A program made the translations under genes and the position numbers. Under the pieces are notes generated by a model. It was given only the letters and a program-made list of their open reading frames with translations, ran no database searches and had not been told where the DNA came from. A stretch of DNA of 13,149 nucleotides from CAYOEZ01 sp964402955 (GTDB taxonomy: Bacteria; Chloroflexota; DTOL01; DAOUCN01): positions 1-13,149 of the forward strand of contig CAYOEZ010000132.1 in assembly GCA_964402955.1 (NCBI GenBank), in the 5' to 3' direction. Positions 6,690-11,839 of this stretch are shown here, piece after piece. The stretch's first letter is position 1; the number at the start of each line of letters is the position of its first letter.

Positions 6690-7742
6690 CTATTGGAGTA
6701 TGCTGGCGATGCGCTCTTCCATGGCCTGGCGCGACATGCCGCCAACCTTGACGGCCACAAGCACACCCTGGCGGTTTACAAAGTACGATGAGGGGATAGG
6801 ACCGACGCGATAGAGCGAAGCGATGCTGCCCTTCTCATCGAGGACAAGCGGCATGGTGAGGCCGAATTCCTTGATGAACTTGGCCACATCGCTCACCGTG
6901 TCTAGATTCGCCAGGTTAACCTCCAGGACGACGAGTCCCTTGTCCTTGTTTGATTTCCACGTAGACTCGATGTCAGGCATCTCGGCGCGACAGGGGTTGC
7001 ACCATGTGGCGAAGAAGTTAATGAAAACAGCCTTGCCGCGCAGGTCGCTGAGACGCACCGGATTACCGCTCATATCGTTGAGCGTGAAATCTGGCGCTGG
7101 CTGACCCACTCTGGCAGCGCCGCTCTCAATGCGCTTGTCAATGCTGGCTTTGGCAAGGATCGTGTTGTACCAATTGCGAGAGGCTGTCTCTTGATCAACC
7201 TGGGCTACATCCTTCAGCACAACTGTGCGCAGATACGCATCAACGACCGCATCCTCTTGCATCACAACCTCAAGGGTCTGCCGGGTGATGTCTCCTTTGG
7301 TCAGGTCGTTGTTCATCTGGGCATCGCTGAGCTTCAGTTGGCTCTGCAGGCTGGCGATTCTGCCGGCCACGCTCTGGGCCGGCACAGTGAAGCCGGCTTT
7401 CTTGGCTTCTTGCAGGATGAGACGGCTTTCCACCATCTTGTCCAAGACGATGGCGCGGAAACGAGTGGCCTCTGGCCCTGACGAAGGATCGCTCACGCCG
7501 TTCCAGCCATCGAACACGCGCTCAAAGGCCGCGCGTCTGTCCAGTTCGGAGCGACTGATGGTCTCGCCGTTGACGGTGGCTGCTGCGTTGCTGGTGAACT
7601 GCGGTAGCCAGAACACAGCAAGGACAAATACAAATATAACAATGGGAGCAAGAAGAACCGGAAGCTGGCCAGGCTTCTGGCCGCTTGTTCTCGTGCTGTC
7701 CCCTCGCGGGGTGCTTGTGGATCGTGTCGCTTGCTCAGGCAT
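6690..7742 (-). CDS. SurA-N-like domain fused to TlpA/ResA thioredoxin
   Basis: This 350-residue extracytoplasmic protein has a single membrane anchor (about 28-46). The next segment (about 53-185) begins ATVNGETISRSELDRR and includes VESRLILQEAKKAG, matching the helical N-terminal domain of SurA/PrsA-type chaperones. No rotamase domain follows. Instead there is a TlpA/ResA-type thioredoxin domain (about 210-350) with APDFTLNDMSG, active site WCNPC (247-251) and a cis-Pro in VGPIPSSYFV. It is probably a reductant or chaperone for exported cysteine proteins. TlpA-type proteins are known to reduce CuA-site cysteines and cytochrome c heme-site cysteines, and both substrates are encoded next door. 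ATG 7742 has TGAGGGA upstream and lies 12 bp after the polyferredoxin stop. The fusion could also be described as a peptidylprolyl-isomerase-like protein, but the catalytic part present is thioredoxin. Confidence 0.9.
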   Translation of the reverse strand: MPEQATRSTSTPRGDSTRTSGQKPGQLPVLLAPIVIFVFVLAVFWLPQFTSNAAATVNGETISRSELDRRAAFERVFDGWNGVSDPSSGPEATRFRAIVLDKMVESRLILQEAKKAGFTVPAQSVAGRIASLQSQLKLSDAQMNNDLTKGDITRQTLEVVMQEDAVVDAYLRTVVLKDVAQVDQETASRNWYNTILAKASIDKRIESGAARVGQPAPDFTLNDMSGNPVRLSDLRGKAVFINFFATWCNPCRAEMPDIESTWKSNKDKGLVVLEVNLANLDTVSDVAKFIKEFGLTMPLVLDEKGSIASLYRVGPIPSSYFVNRQGVLVAVKVGGMSRQAMEERIASILQ

Positions 7743-7754
7743 GAGCGTCCCTCA

Positions 7755-9119
7755 TCAGACAAAGACCCAGAATAGGGCAATAGTGAAGACGGCACAGAAA
7801 ACGACAACAGGCAGGCTTGCGTGTTGCGGCAACTGGCGCTCGCGTGTCGTCCTTGATATGATGCCAATGGCCGCCACCAGGCCAAGCAGGACGACCGCTA
7901 TTTGCAGGTAGGGAATGACTGCCGACAGATAGGGTGTCCACGTCCACTGCGCTGTGCCAAATAGGTTCCAGCCCCAGCCGAATGGATCGGACACCACCTG
8001 CCAGGCGTAGGAGACGTTGGTCAGCACGAATGACAGGCTGAAGCCCGCCCACGCCCCCAGTCCCAGCGGTAGCAAAGCATAGGCGTAGTCAACAAACAGC
8101 CTGCGCACCGGCGTTGCCGTGTGCGCCAAACGGCGGAGCAGTGCCGTGCAGCCATAGAAGAGACCAGGCACAAGCAGCAGGTTAGCAGCCACAAAGACGA
8201 TGGCATACAACCACCAGCCAGGTGTCCCGACGGCGTGAGCCGCTTCTCTGATAAAGGCCCAGGGCCCTGTCAGCACGGCCGCGTAAACCAGCGCACACGT
8301 CAGCATGATGAAGCCTCTGAACGCCTCGTCAAGCCGTCTTCCTTTCACTGACACCAGGTCAGCGCTAAAGGGCCGGATGAAGACGCCCATGTTGTCCTTA
8401 GGGCAGGTCTTGAGGCATTCCATACACATGCCGCAATTCGTGTTCGTGCTCAGCGTGGCAGGAAAGACCAGCCACGGGCAGCCGTAACCGTTGGCGTTTC
8501 CAGTGTAGCAGTCCTTCTCAGGGTGAGCCACGCATACCGCCGGGTCCTTCACGCGTACCTCGAGCGGGGCCACCTGTGAATAGATAGCAATGAAGCCCCC
8601 CACCGGGCAGAGGTAACGGCAGAATATGCGGCGCTCGAACAGGATGCTGGCAGCGACAGCGGCCAGGGCGAACAGGGCGAGGACGATGGAGCTCACCACC
8701 GGCGTGGTCAGGATGACCTTCGAGAAGAGGGTCACCGCCATAAAGATGGCGTTCTGCAGCCAGATGTTGTTCAAACGTTTCGGCCACTTGAGACCACGAG
8801 TGAAGAGCTTGCCTCTGCCTCGCGGCTCGATCAAAGCTCGCCGCTGCAGCCACTCGCCCGGCCCGGGGATCGGGCAGATGGCGCACCACAGGCGGCCGGT
8901 GAAGGGCACGAGCACCAGAATGAGCAGGCCCCACCACACGATCCAAACGAAGATGATGCCGAAGTTGCGGTTGCCCGCAGGCGTGCCAAATAAGCCGGCC
9001 AGAATCGCCAGCACGAAGATGGGAAGGGCGATCACCATCAACAGCCAGGGAATCCAGCGGCTCAGGAGCAGCTTCTTGACGATCGGGAACCGGGTCAGCT
9101 CGAAGCGTGGTGTTGTCAT
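7755..9119 (-). CDS. NosR/NapH-like membrane polyferredoxin
   Basis: This 454-residue integral membrane iron-sulfur protein has about ten predicted membrane helices. CAICP (79-83) and CRYLCP (167-172) are membrane-edge Cys-Pro motifs of the NosR/NapH/CcoG type. Between helices lies a ferredoxin-like segment with CGMCMECLKTCP (229-240), a classic 4Fe-4S binding pattern, plus Cys196, Cys204 and Cys214 at unusual spacing before it. NapH and NosR are thought to move electrons from quinol or a flavin domain to periplasmic partners. By analogy this protein may feed the neighbouring CuA and cytochrome proteins. There is no N-terminal FMN domain as in NosR. The C-terminal half (about 265-454) adds five or six helices without cysteine clusters. 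ATG 9119 lies 15 bp after the cupredoxin stop, with a distant GAGG as possible ribosome site. Family is confident, partner inferred. Confidence 0.88.
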   Translation of the reverse strand: MTTPRFELTRFPIVKKLLLSRWIPWLLMVIALPIFVLAILAGLFGTPAGNRNFGIIFVWIVWWGLLILVLVPFTGRLWCAICPIPGPGEWLQRRALIEPRGRGKLFTRGLKWPKRLNNIWLQNAIFMAVTLFSKVILTTPVVSSIVLALFALAAVAASILFERRIFCRYLCPVGGFIAIYSQVAPLEVRVKDPAVCVAHPEKDCYTGNANGYGCPWLVFPATLSTNTNCGMCMECLKTCPKDNMGVFIRPFSADLVSVKGRRLDEAFRGFIMLTCALVYAAVLTGPWAFIREAAHAVGTPGWWLYAIVFVAANLLLVPGLFYGCTALLRRLAHTATPVRRLFVDYAYALLPLGLGAWAGFSLSFVLTNVSYAWQVVSDPFGWGWNLFGTAQWTWTPYLSAVIPYLQIAVVLLGLVAAIGIISRTTRERQLPQHASLPVVVFCAVFTIALFWVFV

Positions 9120-9134
9120 TGGTCGGCGGAGCCT

Positions 9135-9605
9135 CTATTCTTTCCAGAAGTAGGCGACTGCGCCCACGGCGGTGATGACGGTTAGCAACAGGCTGCGGGC
9201 AAAGGGCAGGTTTGGCGCCACCACCATCTCGCCGATCATGAAGGGGTGGAGCGCGCCGCAGGACACGGAACAGCGCAGCCTGAAGGCGCCTGGCCGGTTG
9301 GCGACGAAGGTCGCCTGCGCGCTTCTGCCTGGCTCGGCGTTGATGTTGACCTCGTAGGTATCTATGAAAAGACCATGCACGGAGTCCATTGATTCCAGGT
9401 TGATGGTTACGGTGTCGCCACGGTTGACGTGGATGATGCCCGGTTCATAAGCAAATTGGCGGGCGCGCACAGGCACGGTACGCGCCTGGGGGGCAGCACT
9501 GGCCATGGGCAAGGGAGCAATGACTGCAACAAGCAGGAGGCCGGCCGTCGCCAGGGTAACGGCCAATCTCCTGCGGGACCAGGGCAGCTTGGGCATCTTG
9601 ATCAT
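9135..9605 (-). CDS. CuA-type cupredoxin with C-terminal membrane anchor
   Basis: This 156-residue exported copper protein has a basic start and a signal peptide (about 11-38, ending near ASAA). A cupredoxin domain (about 42-130) then carries His77 in MDSVHGLF and Cys112, Cys116, His120 and Met123 in CSVSCGALHPFM. That is the full CuA set of oxidase subunit II and NosZ. A hydrophobic C-terminal segment (about 136-154, then KE) looks like a membrane anchor, giving a topology opposite to the CuA-cytochrome c protein of the same operon. ATG 9605 overlaps the stop of the PCYCGC gene by four bases (ATGA) with no clear ribosome site, so translation is probably coupled; ATG at 9596 is possible. It likely passes electrons between the polyferredoxin and a downstream acceptor, or serves in copper transfer. 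The role is inferred. Confidence 0.87.
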   Translation of the reverse strand: MIKMPKLPWSRRRLAVTLATAGLLLVAVIAPLPMASAAPQARTVPVRARQFAYEPGIIHVNRGDTVTINLESMDSVHGLFIDTYEVNINAEPGRSAQATFVANRPGAFRLRCSVSCGALHPFMIGEMVVAPNLPFARSLLLTVITAVGAVAYFWKE

Positions 9606-10030
9606 CTATTGGTTGGGGGGCCGAACTTGCTGTAGGCGTCCACTATGAAGGTGTGCACCTGAGCGGGCGATTTGCCTTCGACCGTCAGACGCTGCACGTC
9701 CTGGGTGATGTCGACACACAGGCTGCATCCCAGTGCATGCTCGTCAAACAGCAGCGTCCCGTCTGGCTTAACCTCGTTGATATAGCACGAATAGTTGCTC
9801 GTATGCCCCATCGCGCCGCAGCCGCAGTAGCAGGGGACGTTTTTCAGAGCATCGGGGTTGGCCACTGCAAACTGGTACGCCTCGCGCACGCGCAGCGGGG
9901 CGCTCTGCATCTTGGCCGGCAGTGCAGACGCCTTGGCCAGCTTTGCTGAACTACTTCCGGCTGCGCCGCATGCGGCGAGAAGGAACGCGACAAGGAGCAT
10001 GGCAACCACAACGAATGTAGGACGTCTCAC
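9602..10030 (-). CDS. PCYCGC-motif lipoprotein
   Basis: This lipoprotein (142 residues) has the motif PCYCGCG (66-72) of the family named after it, whose function is not established. A hydrophobic signal ends in the lipobox LAAC with Cys21 as lipidation site. After a short linker come Cys67, Cys69 and Cys71, then Cys82 in NYSCYI, His98 in DEHALG and CSLC (102-105). Including the PCYCGC cysteines, these give six cysteines and at least one His that could bind copper or another metal. The C-terminus is helical (EGKSPAQVHTFIVDAYSKFG). I chose GTG at 10030 because GAGGAG lies just upstream and the lipobox then falls at the normal distance. An in-frame ATG at 10123 would put 31 junk-like residues before the signal. 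Neighbouring CuA proteins make copper delivery a reasonable but untested idea. Confidence 0.87.
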   Translation of the reverse strand: MRRPTFVVVAMLLVAFLLAACGAAGSSSAKLAKASALPAKMQSAPLRVREAYQFAVANPDALKNVPCYCGCGAMGHTSNYSCYINEVKPDGTLLFDEHALGCSLCVDITQDVQRLTVEGKSPAQVHTFIVDAYSKFGPPTNR

Positions 10031-10072
10031 CGTGCACTCCTCAGTATGGTTTGTACAACGCGTCACACAGCA

Positions 10073-10100
10073 GAGCAGCAGACGACGGCGCCTGCTGCTC
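10073..10100 (-). other. Hairpin between the PepSY-like and PCYCGC genes
   Basis: In the 102-bp gap between the two genes, GAGCAGCAG (10073-10081) and CTGCTGCTC (10092-10100) form a 9-bp stem with a 10-base loop. On the transcribed strand it lies 33 bases past the PepSY-like stop and has no U-run. It may be an attenuator or RNA-stabilising structure that sets the ratio of the first gene to the rest, or it may have no function. Confidence 0.4.
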
Positions 10101-10132
10101 CCCTGTCCTAATGATCGGAACAATCCAGACTG

Positions 10133-10984
10133 CTAGTTGACTGCCCTCTCAGCGATGAAGGCGCCGTGCCAGGAATGATACCAGACAGCGCCGCTGTAGC
10201 CGTTGACGCTCAGCATGCCGGCCGGCTGGCCGTCACGCTCAAAGTCCATTGTGTAGTAGCCATAGAAGGCGCTGAGATCTTCAGCCGCAGTCGTTCCGGG
10301 CTGGTTGGCGTTGAGCCAGGTCTGTGCATACGCGCTAGCCTGCTCAGGAGTCACAGCCATAGCGCTGCTTGCTGCCGGAGCCGGCGTGGCACGGCGTCCG
10401 CCACCCATCATACCGCGCTGGCCGCCCATCATACCACCAAAACCACCCATCATACCGCCGCCCATCATGCCGTACTTGGTGTTCCACATCATGTTCGGGC
10501 CCGGCTCGGGGTGCACGGCGCCGCTGAAACGGTCGACCAGAACCTCAAAAGCATGGATGCCCGTGCTGCGCTCAGCAATCGAGGCATAGAAGTTGTTATC
10601 GAACTCCATAACTTCGCTGATCTGGAGGTCGGGATTGTTGTAGCCGGCCACGTAGCGCTGAGCTGCCTGGATGGCCTGGTCCAGCGTTAGCGGCGTGCCG
10701 GTGTTGTTGGCGCTGCCGCCAAACAGCGGGCATGTGTTGCCGCCCGTAATGTTGCCGAAACCACCGTTGCCCCCCATCATGTTTCCGAAGCCGCCGTTGC
10801 CCCCCATCATGTTTCCGAAGCCGCCGTTGCCACCCATCATGCTACCCGGACCCCAACCGTTGGGGTTCTGCGGACCGGGGGTCGGCGCCGCGGCCAGTGC
10901 AACGACGCCACGGCCGGCCAGCAGGCCAAACACCACCAATGCTGCCGCCACACCAAAGACTGTCAACTTGCGTGTTATTGTCAT
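10133..10984 (-). CDS. Secreted Met/Gly-rich protein with PepSY-like domains
   Basis: This 283-residue exported protein has a signal peptide (about 5-33, ending near ALAAAP). A Gly/Met/Asn region follows with three exact copies of MMGGNGGFGN (49-78). PepSY-like domain one (about 98-160) contains LTLDQAIQAAQRYV and a FEVLVDRFSGAVHPEPG strand pair. A second MMGG-rich block lies at 172-196, and PepSY-like domain two is at about 211-280 (VTPEQASAYAQTWL, SVNGYSGAVWYH). PepSY domains usually inhibit or bind extracytoplasmic proteins. Met-rich stretches often bind Cu(I), which suits the CuA proteins in the same operon. ATG 10984 is chosen because AAGGAG precedes it and the signal peptide starts there; the frame upstream to 11155 is intergenic. 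It is probably first in the redox operon, although 102 bp and a hairpin separate it from the next gene. Copper binding is inference. Confidence 0.85.
   Translation of the reverse strand: MTITRKLTVFGVAAALVVFGLLAGRGVVALAAAPTPGPQNPNGWGPGSMMGGNGGFGNMMGGNGGFGNMMGGNGGFGNITGGNTCPLFGGSANNTGTPLTLDQAIQAAQRYVAGYNNPDLQISEVMEFDNNFYASIAERSTGIHAFEVLVDRFSGAVHPEPGPNMMWNTKYGMMGGGMMGGFGGMMGGQRGMMGGGRRATPAPAASSAMAVTPEQASAYAQTWLNANQPGTTAAEDLSAFYGYYTMDFERDGQPAGMLSVNGYSGAVWYHSWHGAFIAERAVN
10751..10840 (-). repeat. Three 30-bp tandem repeats encoding MMGGNGGFGN
   Basis: Three consecutive 30-bp units (10751-10780, 10781-10810, 10811-10840) differ at only a few third-position-type bases. They encode identical decapeptides in the PepSY-like protein. 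The high DNA identity suggests recent duplication or active slippage, so the copy number may vary among strains. This is an in-frame coding repeat, not a CRISPR. Confidence 0.9.
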
Positions 10985-11005
10985 GTGTATACTGCTCCTT
11001 TGTTG

Positions 11006-11030
11006 GCTATCCAACACGCGATAGGATAGC
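11006..11030. promoter_or_regulatory. Inverted repeat, candidate operator in the divergent promoter region
   Basis: GCTATCC (11006-11012) and GGATAGC (11024-11030) form a perfect 7-bp inverted repeat with an 11-bp spacer, so the arm centres are 18 bp apart. It lies 22-46 bp upstream of the PepSY-like start. It overlaps a possible minus-strand promoter with -35 TTGTCA (11040-11045) and -10 TATCGC (11018-11023), 16-bp spacing. A repressor or the adjacent NarL-type regulator could bind here. A smaller stem, GTTGG-CTAT-CCAAC (11002-11015), overlaps the left arm. Confidence 0.45.
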
Positions 11031-11102
11031 ACTCGAACATGACAATCTTGTGAAGGTACGATGTCACTTTCGTAAAATCTGCGCCTGCAGGTGTGGCGGC
11101 CC

Positions 11103-11131
11103 TTGTATGCGCCCCCGCTCTCTGCTACAAT
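11103..11131 (+). promoter_or_regulatory. Possible promoter of the two-component operon
   Basis: TTGTAT (11103-11108) and TACAAT (11126-11131) are separated by 17 bp and resemble a sigma-70-type promoter with a good -10 and a weak -35. Transcription would start near 11138, at the GGAGG ribosome site (11138-11142) itself, giving an unusually short leader. That makes the call tentative. Confidence 0.35.
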
Positions 11132-11148
11132 GTGCGCGGAGGTTACAT

Positions 11149-11838
11149 ATGCCACCTGAGCCTAAACCCTCGCCGCCGGCCCGTATTCGCCTCGTTTTGG
11201 CTGACGATCACCCCGCCGTGCGCGCCGGTATTCGCCAGTTTCTCGAGCGCGATCCTGGCCTTGAGGTTGTGGCCGAGGCGAATAACGGCGAAGAAGCCAT
11301 CTCTCTGATCGCTACCCACCAGCCCGATGTTGCTGTGCTCGATCTGCAGATGCCCAGCCTCTCTGGCCTGGACGTGACGCGCCGCTTGCGTTCCGAGCAG
11401 CCCAAGGTGCGCGTGCTGATCCTGACCGCCCACGACGACGATCCGTACATTTTCGCCGCCCTGCGCGCCGGAGCAAAGGGCTACATGCTCAAGACAGCCG
11501 GCCCCGACGAATTGATTCGGGCTGTCCGTTTGGTGCATTCTGGACGATCTGCGCTCGATCCCGGCGTCGCCGAGCGCGTCGTTGAGCGGATGGGCCAAAG
11601 CGGCGACGAGACAGGGACTGGACTGACGCGACCGTCTGACCGTGAGCTTGAGGTGCTGAAGCTGGCAGCCCACGGCCTGACCAACCGCGCCATCGGCGCG
11701 CAATTGAGTATCAGCGAGCGCACGGTGCATAGCCATCTCATGAATGTCTTTTCTAAGCTGGGCGCCGGAACTCGCACCGAGGCGGTTTTGAAAGCCATCC
11801 ACATGGGCTGGCTATCGCTCGAGGATGCAACGGAATAA
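11149..11838 (+). CDS. NarL/LuxR-family response regulator
   Basis: This DNA-binding output protein of a two-component system has 229 residues. A proline-rich N-terminus leads into a receiver domain (about 12-130) with acidic pair Asp19-Asp20, phospho-acceptor Asp65 in VAVLDLQMP, switch Thr93 in ILTAHD and Lys115 in GYMLKTAG. A linker leads to a LuxR-type helix-turn-helix (about 160-222) with RPSDRELEVLKLAAHGLTNR and the recognition helix SERTVHSHLMNVFSKL. All receiver residues needed for phosphorylation are intact. ATG 11149 is fixed by GGAGG six bases upstream; the frame is open back to 10897 but that region is intergenic. One base separates its stop from the kinase ATG, so the two are cotranscribed and cognate. 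It diverges from the redox operon and may control it. Confidence 0.94.
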   Translation: MPPEPKPSPPARIRLVLADDHPAVRAGIRQFLERDPGLEVVAEANNGEEAISLIATHQPDVAVLDLQMPSLSGLDVTRRLRSEQPKVRVLILTAHDDDPYIFAALRAGAKGYMLKTAGPDELIRAVRLVHSGRSALDPGVAERVVERMGQSGDETGTGLTRPSDRELEVLKLAAHGLTNRAIGAQLSISERTVHSHLMNVFSKLGAGTRTEAVLKAIHMGWLSLEDATE

Positions 11839-11839
11839 G

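Noticed and set aside
5672..9605. N2O reductase (nos) cluster
   Set aside because: CuA and NosR-like proteins are suggestive, but NosZ, NosD, NosF and NosY are not present, so I do not call it a nos cluster.
10751..10840. CRISPR-like direct repeats
   Set aside because: The 30-bp units are contiguous with no spacers and encode an in-frame decapeptide repeat.
10897..11148. Upstream extension of the response regulator
   Set aside because: The receiver domain begins right after ATG 11149, which follows GGAGG. The upstream part overlaps the opposite gene's signal peptide.
10985..11155. Upstream extension of the PepSY-like protein
   Set aside because: The signal peptide begins at ATG 10984 after AAGGAG; the upstream frame crosses the divergent regulator start.
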